From Bacillota bacterium (lineage in GTDB: Bacteria > Bacillota > Sulfobacillia > JACIYH01): a DNA stretch of 37,858 bases. Below the pieces are notes generated by a model. The model made no database searches, was not told where the DNA came from, and was given only the letters and a program-made list of their open reading frames with translations. The position numbers and the translations under genes are program-made. Where the stretch lies: contig JASEFA010000002.1 of the NCBI GenBank assembly GCA_030019365.1, forward strand, positions 83,461 through 121,318, read 5' to 3'. Below, piece by piece: positions 31,729-37,858 of this stretch (its first letter is position 1; each line of letters begins with the position of its first letter).

Positions 31729-32469
31729 ATGGACACCCAGACCCTCCTGGTCTACGAATCTCGTGCACCCGAGTTCTGCGCACGCTACCGCGCCATCGAA
31801 CCGCGGGAACTGTACGGGCTGATGGAGGGTTTCTTCCGCCGGGGTGAACCGACCGCGGACATCGGTTGCGGGAGCGGGCGGGACGTCGCCTGGCTCGGGC
31901 GGCACGGTTTCCCCGGCACCGGTTACGACGCCTCCCCCGCGATGATTGCCGAGGCCCGCAAAGGCTACCCCGGGATCGACGCGCACCAGGCCAGCTGGCC
32001 GGGCCTCTCGCGGCCCAGCCAGGCGAAGAGCCCGGATACGGCACCCGAAGCCCCCGAGGTGATGCACAGCCTCTCTCTACAGGTGAATGAGTTCATCCAG
32101 CCACGCCGGTCCGGTGCCCTGGAGGCGCTGCCAGAACAGGTCCTCGAACAGATAGTGGACGGCCAGCATTCGCCAGCCGGCCCAGCGCTGGGTGACGAAC
32201 TCCACTATCCTGTCAACAGGTACGAGCTCCTCGCCGAACAGGAGGCGGGAGAAAATCTTCTGCTCCCAGGGCGAGATATGCTGAAAGACGTCGTAGCGGC
32301 GGAAGACCTCGAACAGGAGATACCACACAGAGGCCGGGCCAACACCATGGAGCGACAAGAGCCGTTTGCGGAGAGCGTCCGTGTCCAGGCTGCGGAGCTC
32401 TATCTCGTCTATTCCTCCGCGGACGAAGGTATCCGTCAGTCTTCTGATGGTCCGAGCCCGGTAGCCTAG
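31729..32469 (+). pseudogene. Truncated SAM methyltransferase running antisense into the glycosylase gene
   Basis: The first ~90 residues are a class-I methyltransferase: TADIGCGSGRDVAWLGRHG (motif I) and FPGTGYDASPAMIAEARKGYP. Motifs IV and later are missing. From about 32010 the residues lose family likeness, and from 32077 to the stop at 32469 the frame is simply the complement of the DNA glycosylase gene. The ribosome site GAGGTGGGAGGA before ATG 31729 is intact, so a 247-residue hybrid could still be made, but it lacks half the methyltransferase fold. It is probably a deletion product. Confidence 0.65.
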
Positions 32470-33135
32470 CTTCAGGCGGCGGAGGTCGTCCTCGGTGGCA
32501 TGGTCGAGAAGCTCGGGACCGCCCAGGGCTCCCATCTCCTTTCCGGCGAAGACGACCGGGTAACCGTAATGGGTGATAAGGTTGTCCATCATCTGCGCCG
32601 TCCGCCGGACAGTGGCGTTCTGTAGGACCACCGTGATGACCAGGAACTCGAACAGCGAGCCGCTCGCAGAGACCTGCATCCCGCGCCAGCGCCTGATGAC
32701 TGGTCCGAGGAGATCGTCTCCGGCGAACCGCTCGTAGAACGGCGCGAGGTCGGCAGTCATTCCGTAGCGGTAGGCCAGCTCTTTGAGGAGCCTTGAGACG
32801 AGGTCGGGGCCTGGGTCGCGCTCCGCATGGACGGTGACCTTCACCAACGGGTCGTCGACAGGGCCTTCTGCCCGCATGGTCACACCCAAGGGCGTCCTCT
32901 CGTAGACGAGAGCCTGGTACCAGACGTGGTCCTCGAGGAGAACGTTGCGGGAGGGGAAGTGGGACGGCTTGTAGGCCGTGGCCACGAGATTGTAAGGCGG
33001 GATGGGGCGGATCTCGCCCTCCCGGATCGGGCGCAGCTCGAGAACCCGGCCGCCGCGGTCCGGGTCGCCACCGCCACGGGCTGTGCCACCGGCGCTACGG
33101 GTTCGGCCGCCCTTCCGCTCCACCCTATCCGGCAT
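32077..33135 (-). CDS. HhH-GPD DNA glycosylase-like protein
   Basis: A 352-residue protein of the AlkA/OGG1-like superfamily. Residues 30-140 form an N-terminal domain; LFEFLVITVVLQNATVRRTAQMM is the usual entry helix of the HhH-GPD fold (compare LxxxILxQQ); LRKRLLSLHGVGPASVWYLLFEV is the helix-hairpin-helix with GVG. After it family members have D-x-F-P-x2-D with a catalytic aspartate; here the order is YDVFQHISPWEQKIF, and a Ser/Pro/Trp run replaces the aspartate, so the mechanism may differ. It would find damaged bases in DNA. The ATG at 33135 follows GGGGAGGTCCTTCG and overlaps the upstream chimeric gene by 11 bp. The first 30 residues are low-complexity. Confidence 0.78.
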   Translation of the reverse strand: MPDRVERKGGRTRSAGGTARGGGDPDRGGRVLELRPIREGEIRPIPPYNLVATAYKPSHFPSRNVLLEDHVWYQALVYERTPLGVTMRAEGPVDDPLVKVTVHAERDPGPDLVSRLLKELAYRYGMTADLAPFYERFAGDDLLGPVIRRWRGMQVSASGSLFEFLVITVVLQNATVRRTAQMMDNLITHYGYPVVFAGKEMGALGGPELLDHATEDDLRRLKLGYRARTIRRLTDTFVRGGIDEIELRSLDTDALRKRLLSLHGVGPASVWYLLFEVFRRYDVFQHISPWEQKIFSRLLFGEELVPVDRIVEFVTQRWAGWRMLAVHYLFEDLFWQRLQGTGPAWLDELIHL

Positions 33136-33733
33136 CGAAGGACCTCCCCGCCCTCGGATTTCCCGCCTTCTGGCTTTCCTCGGTCGTCTCGTACATCTCC
33201 CGGATGATGCTCTCGATGGACTCGTGCTCTGCCTTGACGTTCACGATGTGGTGAGTGCTGGCCACCTCGGCCACCACCTGGCTGAGGTCGTGACGTCTCG
33301 GGTCGTACATGACCGTGATCCAGGCCCCTTCCCGGCGGACGACCGTTCCGGTCGAGATAGCCAGGGGGCGATCGAAGTCGGAGAGTTCGAAGACCAGGAT
33401 GTTCTCCTGGGACAGGCCCCGGAGGTGATCGATGCTGCCGTCGAAGAGGATGCGCCCGTGGTTTATCAGGATCAGGCGGTCGCAGAGCCGCTCGATGTCT
33501 GCGATGTCGTGGGTGGTGAGCAGGATGGTCACCTTCCGCTCCCGATTCAGGCGGGTCAGAAAGCGCCGGATGCGCTCCTTGGCCACGAGGTCAAGACCTA
33601 TCGTCGGTTCATAGGGGACGCCGAACCCGCCCCCGAAGTCCAGCACCTCTAGGGGGAGGCTGTGTTCAGTCGATAGGCGGACGGCCAGGCCCAGCATGTG
33701 CTCAACTGTTAGCGATGCTCCCAGACCGGCCAC
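33125..33733 (-). pseudogene. Chimera: PLP decarboxylase fragment joined to ABC ATPase C-terminal half
   Basis: A 202-residue frame made of two unrelated pieces. Residues 2-41 (GLGASLTVEHMLGLAVRL, then LPLEVLDFGGGFGVPY) are the middle of a fold-type-III PLP decarboxylase such as LysA. Then EPTIGLDLVAKERIRRFL and VTILLTTHDIADIERLCDRLILINHGRIL are an ABC ATPase from just after the Walker B site, with its C-terminal accessory part. Walker A and the signature motif are missing, so no ATPase is possible. The join lies at about 33610. A GTG at 33733 follows the SCIFF stop by 8 bases. It looks like a large deletion scar fused in frame; the glycosylase downstream was probably once in an operon with the transporter. 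Confidence 0.75.
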
Positions 33734-33741
33734 CTCGCCGG

Positions 33742-33957
33742 CTAACGGGCATCATCCAGAGGGCAGGGCTGGTTGCTCACCGTGCAGGAAGTCTTGCACG
33801 CCGATTGGCACGAGGTCTGGCACTCCTGGCACTCGCGCGACAGGTCGGTGCGCCGCGCCTCGCGGTGCCAGCCCGCGGAGAACACCACCTCGAAGTGCGA
33901 CGTCCTGACCTCCGCACCATTCGCCACGTCAGCCGGTTCCACCGTACGCATCCTCAA
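33742..33957 (-). CDS. SCIFF (six-cysteine) ranthipeptide precursor
   Basis: The C-terminal core reads CQECQTSCQSACKTSC followed by TVSNQPC: six cysteines in the near-invariant pattern of SCIFF peptides of Clostridia (the CteA type), which a radical SAM/SPASM maturase converts to thioether-bridged ranthipeptides. Most SCIFF precursors are about 45 residues; this one is about 71, with a longer leader (RTVEPADVANGAEVRTSHFEV...). The TTG at 33957 lies 4 bases after GGGAGGTG and is preferred; an ATG at 33951 is possible. A promoter-like extended -10 is 39 bp upstream. The maturase that normally follows is not here: the PLP decarboxylase/ABC chimera starts 8 bases after the stop. Confidence 0.85.
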   Translation of the reverse strand: MRMRTVEPADVANGAEVRTSHFEVVFSAGWHREARRTDLSRECQECQTSCQSACKTSCTVSNQPCPLDDAR

Positions 33958-33995
33958 CGGACACCTCCCGTCTGGCCGCCAACGGCGCCTGCACC

Positions 33996-34004
33996 ATATT
34001 ATCA
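33996..34004 (-). promoter_or_regulatory. Extended -10 (TGATAATAT) before the SCIFF gene
   Basis: On the minus strand TG-A-TAATAT is a full extended -10 in a very GC-rich setting, 39 bp upstream of the TTG start. TTGACT lies 22 bp further up, too far for a standard -35, so the TG extension would carry recognition. Confidence 0.5.
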
Positions 34005-34135
34005 CAGCACCGCCCGGCGGGCGAGTCAAGGGCCCGGCCCCGGGCGGCTGGGGCCGCCAGCCCCGCGCCCCTCGCCGCGCCAGCCTGGCGGCACACGCAG
34101 GAGTCCGACGGGACGCCCGCGCCCGGTCGGAGGCT

Positions 34136-34840
34136 TCAAGGTACGATCAGATAGAGCCGGCTTCTGTTGATGACCAGCGCGTGGCGGCTTGTTTCCGTCA
34201 CAATCACCAGGGTGTCGTGGTCGATCCTCGCGTCCCTCACCCAGAACTGGCCCTCCAGCAGCACCGTCTCCCTTCCGGGGGAGTCCCTGGCAAAGATCCT
34301 GGACCCCTCCTTTCCTGCCCGCTGGAAGTATTCCTTTCCACCCAGCGACCCGATCAGGAGATCCCGGTCCAGCGCCGGACCGTAGGGGCGCGGTCGGGAC
34401 CGAGGGGTGACCTTGCCATCCACGGATACCCTGACCCCCATTTGCTCCGGCCGAGGGTCATCCCAGGGGAGGCGATACCAAATGTCCACGTATTCACGGG
34501 AAGGACCCCATTCCAGCGACTCAACTATGCCGGAGATATCGACCAGTTTCCGGGGCCTTCCTGCAGAGCCCACCCTGGAATTTCGCACGGGGTCCTCCCA
34601 AATCCACAGTTCGCTTGCCTGATGGACCAGGTACGGATTTCCGGTTGGGGTTATGTCGTCGCCTTGGACCACTGTTCCGGTAGTGAAGGCAAGGGCCTCT
34701 TCGTCGGGCGTCCATGCCCAGCGCCCTATGCTCTCATTGTTAGGAAATCGGTGACTTCTCCCACATCGATGACCTGACGAGGTCTTTCAGGGTCAACGAA
34801 GTCATGGTGGGGGAACAAGCCCAGTGTGACGGTGTCCGGA
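34136..34840 (-). pseudogene. Frameshifted, 5'-truncated beta-propeller-like (TolB/WD40-type) protein
   Basis: Two minus-strand frames join into one sensible protein. DTVTLGLFPHHDFVD then RQVIDVGEVTDF is followed, after a one-base shift near 34738-34745, by NNESIGRWAWTPDEEALAF, TPTGNPYLVHQASELWIW and a beta-rich end (ETVLLEGQFWVRDARIDHD). The WAWTPDEEALAFTT and ASELWIW segments resemble blades of TolB/WD40-like propellers that bind ligands or partners. No start or signal peptide is found for the joined frame; the 5' part beyond 34840 is lost. It is probably inactive, although 34136-34672 could give a 178-residue product from a GTG. Confidence 0.55.
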
Positions 34841-34982
34841 AATCCCCCTCGTGCTCTCGCAGCCCATGGGGCGACACCCCACCGAGGGCCAGCGGGCCTG
34901 CCGAATAGTTGACGAATGGAAAGAAGTGGGTGCCCGCGGCGCCAACCCGGCGCAGGCATGTGCACTCGGCGCGCGCATGTGC

Positions 34983-35011
34983 TTGACACCGTCCCCCGAG
35001 TAGAGTAGGTA
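34983..35011 (+). promoter_or_regulatory. Promoter of the SPL-like radical SAM gene
   Basis: TTGACA at 34983-34988 and TAGGTA at 35006-35011 are 17 bp apart, 31 bp before the GTG at 35042. It is among the best sigma-A-type matches in the window. Confidence 0.6.
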
Positions 35012-35041
35012 AAACCGGGGGGGTCGACAGTTACACCGGGA

Positions 35042-35917
35042 GTGCAACCCGTAACCTGCAAGACCGCCTTAAGCCGGACGGGCATTCCGGGGCATAAGTA
35101 TTGCCTCAACCCGTACACCGGGTGCCGGCACGGCTGCCTTTACTGCTACGCCCCTGTAGTCCTGCGTTTCTCACCCGTCTCGGACGCCTGGGGAACGAAG
35201 GTCCAGGCCAAGATGAATATCCCCGACGCACTCTCCAAGGAGGTTTTACGCAAACGTACTCCCGTGGGAAACGTGATGCTCGGCAGCGTGACTGATCCCT
35301 ACCAGCCCTGCGAGCAGGAACTGGGTCTGACCAGGCGGTGTCTCCAGATCCTGGGCGAACTGCCGGGGGCCGGAGTCTCAATTCTTACCAAGTCGGCCCT
35401 TGTGACAAGGGATGTGGACCTTTTCAGAACATGGATCTCAGGAAACGATGAGCCTTCCCGGGGCCGAGGGAGTGACGACGGCCCTGGCGCCCCCCCGGGC
35501 ACTCGACTTTCAGTCGGCTTCATCATAACCGTTCTTGACGACGATATCGCCAAAGCCTTCGAACCGGGCGCTTCTCTGCCTTCGGAAAGGCTGAAGGCCG
35601 CAAAAGATCTCGTTCAAGAGGGTATCCCGGTGTGGGTGTTTGTGGCGCCGGTCCTTCCGGGAGTCGGAGACAGCCGAGAATCCTTGCAAAGCCTCCTGTC
35701 AGCCATCCGCGATGCCGGGATCTCCACGGTCAGCTTCGACCGCCTGAACCCCTATCCGAGAAGCGTGGCGCTCCTTCAAGCCACGTACAGGCACCGGTTC
35801 CCCGGTGCCCTCCCCTATCTCGAGGAATACCTCCGACACCCCATTGCCTACTGGGCGGACTTTGAGATGCTGGCCAGGTCCTTAGCTGAAGAGATAGGCC
35901 TCGAAACCAACGTATGA
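35042..35917 (+). CDS. Radical SAM protein of the spore-photolyase-like (SplB/Rv2578c) family
   Basis: A 291-residue radical SAM protein. NPYTGCRHGCLYCYAP carries the C-x3-C-x2-C cluster motif near residues 28-35; then come VMLGSVTDPYQPCEQELGLTRRCLQIL, VSILTKSALVTRDVDLF and VWVFVAPVLPGVGDS, as in SplB-like 'DNA repair photolyase' proteins. True spore photolyase repairs thymine dimers with 5'-deoxyadenosyl radical; this shorter relative's substrate is unknown. A linker, about 130-150, holds SRGRGSDDGPGAPPG. It has no SPASM domain, so it is not a SCIFF maturase. The GTG at 35042 has a poor ribosome site (CCGGGA). Confidence 0.85.
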   Translation: MQPVTCKTALSRTGIPGHKYCLNPYTGCRHGCLYCYAPVVLRFSPVSDAWGTKVQAKMNIPDALSKEVLRKRTPVGNVMLGSVTDPYQPCEQELGLTRRCLQILGELPGAGVSILTKSALVTRDVDLFRTWISGNDEPSRGRGSDDGPGAPPGTRLSVGFIITVLDDDIAKAFEPGASLPSERLKAAKDLVQEGIPVWVFVAPVLPGVGDSRESLQSLLSAIRDAGISTVSFDRLNPYPRSVALLQATYRHRFPGALPYLEEYLRHPIAYWADFEMLARSLAEEIGLETNV

Positions 35918-36065
35918 GCCGGGAGAAAGTCTCTCGGGGCCCCGTACTGCCACGACCACGGCGGCGCAGAGTGCTCCACAACAGCGCGTAGTCTTTCGCG
36001 ATCAATCGGGTGCATGAAGAACTCCCCGGTGAAGTTCATCATGAAGTGGAACAGCACCGGCGGAA
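35848..36065 (-). pseudogene. C-terminal scrap of a second CPBP membrane protease
   Basis: On the minus strand, PVLFHFMMNFTGEFF carries the H-x3-N motif of CPBP (CAAX) proteases, followed by HPIDRERLRAVVE and a decayed tail, YGAPRDF, where active relatives have a hydrophobic helix ending YGPR. The frame runs on antisense to the radical SAM gene. Only the last motif is left. The GNAT gene's last codons (36039-36060) are the same DNA in another frame, so a deletion probably joined the two. Confidence 0.55.
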
Positions 36066-36569
36066 TTCGTCGGCCAGGACGGCCATGAGGTGCTGGTCGC
36101 GCCAGCCCCCATCCGCGAACACGGCCTGCCGCAAGGTGCCCTCCCGCACGAAGCCGCACTTCTCGTAGCAGCGCTGGGCCCTCACGTTGTCCGCGTTCAC
36201 CCGCAGGTAGATGCGGTGGAAGTTCATCTCGTCGAAGGCGAAACGCAGCAGGGTACGGATGGCGTCGCTGCCATATCCTCGCCCCCAGCATTCCTTCTCG
36301 CCGATGAAGATCCCCAGTTCGGCCTGCCGGTGAACCTGGTCAATGCGGTGCAGACCCATGACGCCGATGGGCCTGCCGTCGCGCGTCTGGATGAGGAGCA
36401 CGCGGTCGCTCTCGCTGCGGGAAACCCGCTCGAGCCAGTCCCGCTCCTGGGAACGCGAATAGGGGAAGTGGGGCATCAGGTACCGGCCGAACTCGCGGTC
36501 GTTGATCCAGCGCAGTAGCGTGTCCACATCCTCCATTTCGGGAGGCCTGAGCACCACCTTCTCTCCCAT
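36039..36569 (-). CDS. GNAT acetyltransferase, RimJ/RimL-like
   Basis: A 176-residue N-acetyltransferase: VVLRPPEMEDVDTLLRWIND, PIGVMGLHRIDQVHRQAELGIFIGE, the acetyl-CoA loop CWGRGYGSDAIRTLLRFAF and LRVNADNVRAQRCYEKCGFVREG are all as in RimJ/RimL-type enzymes that acetylate protein N-termini, amino acids or antibiotics. The fold is complete; the last 8 residues (RRCCSTS end) are encoded in the join with the CPBP scrap. The ATG at 36569 follows AAGGCG; a GTG at 36593 is less likely. Confidence 0.85.
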   Translation of the reverse strand: MGEKVVLRPPEMEDVDTLLRWINDREFGRYLMPHFPYSRSQERDWLERVSRSESDRVLLIQTRDGRPIGVMGLHRIDQVHRQAELGIFIGEKECWGRGYGSDAIRTLLRFAFDEMNFHRIYLRVNADNVRAQRCYEKCGFVREGTLRQAVFADGGWRDQHLMAVLADEFRRCCSTS

Positions 36570-36593
36570 CAGCAACGCCTTACACCCCCACAC

Positions 36594-36900
36594 GATGTCC
36601 CCGTGTAGCCGCCTCCCCGACCAGGAGGCGCCGACCCCCCTGTCGGAGGTATGTCATCTCCTGTTCTCCGTCGCCCTGCCCCATCCCTTCACGGCACTTC
36701 CCTCACCCGACGTCCTCTCACCCCGCTTAACCGCGCGCTGGAAGGACGGGACCGGCCTCCGCCGAATGAATCGCGGTGAGGGAGTCCTCGTACCGCCCAG
36801 CAGGGGCTGGCGTCCCTTCCGTCGGCCGCGTCGGTTGCCACACGGTTCCCGCGTCGGTTTCCAGGGGTTCCCGGTACCTCACGCAAGGAGGGAGCGCATC
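36594..36900. other. Intergenic stretch without a recognised gene
   Basis: It separates two divergent genes. It contains short hairpins (CCGAC...GTCGG near 36629-36644; CCAGC...GCTGG near 36809-36824), perhaps leader structure for the metallo-beta-lactamase-fold gene. No riboswitch or T-box consensus was seen. Confidence 0.4.
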
Positions 36901-37722
36901 ATGATAACCACCAGCCAGTTCGGGCCGGTGACCCAGTTTACTATGGGCCGCCTGTTCGGAGGGAAGCCGGTCTATACCATGGCCTGTTACCATGTCGACG
37001 GGCTCTTGATCGATACCGGCCCGGCTCACGTGGCAGAAGAGATACCGGCCGCCCTCGCCCCCTGCCCCGTCCGGACCGTCGTCAATACCCACCACCACGA
37101 GGACCACATCGGCAACAACGCCATCCTGCAGCAGCAGTTCGGCACCGGTCCCGCCCTCGCCCACCCCCTGGCGGTGCCGCGCATCAGCGATCCGACGTCA
37201 TGGATCGCACGCCTGCTTCCCTACCAGCACTTCGCCTGGGGTTCGCCTCCGGCCTCCGCCGCCGCGGCCATCCCCGACCACCTGACCGTCGGGCGCCACC
37301 GGTACGCGGTCATCCACACACCCGGCCACAGCGACGACCACATCTGCCTGCTGGAACCGGACGAGGGGTGGCTGTTCAGCGGCGACCTGTTCCTGTCCGA
37401 ACGGGCCGAGATCATGCGCAGCGACGAGGACGCCGGCCAGATCCTGGCCTCCCTGCGCCGGCTGCTGGACTACGAGTTCAAGACCATCTTCTGCGGGTCC
37501 GGCCGCGTGGTGGAAGACGGCAGGCGCGCACTGGCGGCCAAGGTCGAGTTTTGGGAGCACCTGGCCACCGAGGCCTGCCGCCTGAGGGCACAGGGCAGGG
37601 AGCCGGAGGAGATAAGGCAGGCGCTGCTCGGCGAGGAGAGCACCCTGTACTCCCTCACCGGGGGCGACTTCGGCAAGATCCACCTCATCAACTCTCTACT
37701 GAGGTGCTTCTACCGTTCCTGA
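36901..37722 (+). CDS. Metallo-beta-lactamase-fold hydrolase
   Basis: A 273-residue protein. NTHHHEDHIG (H64, H66, D68, H69) is the H-x-H-x-D-H metal motif; HTPGHSDDHI gives the third-site histidine and FSGDLFLSERAEIM the bridging aspartate. The C-terminal helices (residues about 200-273) resemble the tail of glyoxalase-II-like/RNase-Z-unrelated hydrolases. It probably opens a thioester or lactone; the substrate is unknown. The ATG at 36901 has an excellent ribosome site, AAGGAGG, 8 bases upstream. Confidence 0.87.
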   Translation: MITTSQFGPVTQFTMGRLFGGKPVYTMACYHVDGLLIDTGPAHVAEEIPAALAPCPVRTVVNTHHHEDHIGNNAILQQQFGTGPALAHPLAVPRISDPTSWIARLLPYQHFAWGSPPASAAAAIPDHLTVGRHRYAVIHTPGHSDDHICLLEPDEGWLFSGDLFLSERAEIMRSDEDAGQILASLRRLLDYEFKTIFCGSGRVVEDGRRALAAKVEFWEHLATEACRLRAQGREPEEIRQALLGEESTLYSLTGGDFGKIHLINSLLRCFYRS

Positions 37723-37750
37723 AAACTCAATGACACCCCCGCCGGACTGC

Positions 37751-37858
37751 GATCGGGCGTAGGGTCCGCGGTGGGCCCGCGATCGCGGCGTATAGTCCAC
37801 CGTCGGGCGCGGATCGCGGCGTATAGTCCACGGTCCACCCCGACATCGTGGCGTATAG
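37751..37858 (+). repeat. Degenerate ~31-bp tandem repeat reaching the window edge
   Basis: Units begin at 37751, 37781, 37812 and 37844 (spacing 30, 31, 32). The shared core is GATCGCGGCGTATAGTCCAC (exact in units 2 and 3; unit 1 diverged; unit 4 cut by the edge), followed by about 11 variable bases. It starts 28 bp after the stop of the preceding gene. Confidence 0.7.

Noticed and set aside
35042-35917. The radical SAM gene as the missing SCIFF maturase.
   Set aside because: It is a short SplB/Rv2578c-type protein without a SPASM or peptide-recognition domain, on the other strand with its own promoter.
36594-36900. T-box or other riboswitch before the metallo-beta-lactamase-fold gene.
   Set aside because: Only short hairpins are present; no T-box AGGGUGGNACCGCG-like block or other known consensus was seen.
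37751-37858. CRISPR array at the right edge.
   Set aside because: The period of 30-32 bp is too short for repeat plus spacer, the units are degenerate, and no cas gene is present.
1-37858. tRNA, rRNA, transposase or integrase genes that might explain the many remnants.
   Set aside because: None was found by reading both strands; a covariance-model scan would be needed to exclude small RNAs fully.

Overview
The window reads as chromosomal DNA of a high-GC, Gram-positive-type bacterium. The likeliest group is a GC-rich lineage of Bacillota (Clostridia-related, such as the Limnochordia, Thermaerobacteria or Symbiobacteriia type). The evidence is frequent GTG and TTG starts behind strong GGAGG ribosome sites, a SCIFF-type six-cysteine peptide, a copper-amine-oxidase-like stalk domain, an NlpC/P60 wall enzyme, a tungsten-type aldehyde:ferredoxin oxidoreductase and a spore-photolyase-like radical SAM protein. 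The species cannot be named from this sequence alone. No rRNA, tRNA, CRISPR array, transposase or phage module was seen.

Layout. (1) 1-4260, minus strand: an operon patA - polyferredoxin - aldehyde oxidoreductase - gabT (cut by the window edge), behind an exact sigma-54 promoter match. It reads as putrescine breakdown in which a ferredoxin-linked oxidoreductase takes the place of the usual NAD-dependent aminobutyraldehyde dehydrogenase. (2) 4600-9760: a secreted helical protein, an MFS exporter, a BON/SH3/NlpC-P60 wall protein, decayed dppC and nagA fragments, and a methyltransferase with a Trm112-like zinc ribbon. (3) 9850-19450: single metabolic and repair-type genes (DUF3795, winged helix, threonine dehydratase, nitroreductase, iron-sulfur aldo/keto reductase, ThiF/MoeB-like, DUF1028, Nudix, zinc alcohol dehydrogenase).

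(4) 19660-28950, plus strand: a secreted zinc metallopeptidase, then a 1498-residue SdrD-B-like/IPT/beta-helix protein followed closely by three two-domain cupredoxin genes. Aligning the three shows that they are paralogues and that the copper ligands are divided between them. The first carries a full type 1 site and half of a trinuclear site, the second carries the other half, and the third has none. This looks like a six-domain multicopper oxidase of the MofA/OmpB/MnxG kind encoded in pieces. None of these proteins has an evident signal peptide, and the first has a frameshift at a run of five Cs.

(5) 29000-37858: a patchwork of intact genes (HAD hydrolase, tandem GNAT, HhH-GPD glycosylase, SPL-like radical SAM protein, RimJ-like GNAT, metallo-beta-lactamase fold) and broken ones (HTH remnant, two CPBP-protease tails, truncated methyltransferase, a PLP-decarboxylase/ABC-ATPase chimera, a frameshifted propeller-like gene). 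Within it lies an intact SCIFF precursor whose usual radical SAM maturase is absent. The window ends in a degenerate ~31-bp tandem repeat.

Two themes recur. Many intact proteins carry short, in-frame, tandemly duplicated low-complexity inserts in loops or termini, and gene remnants are unusually dense for sequence without mobile elements.
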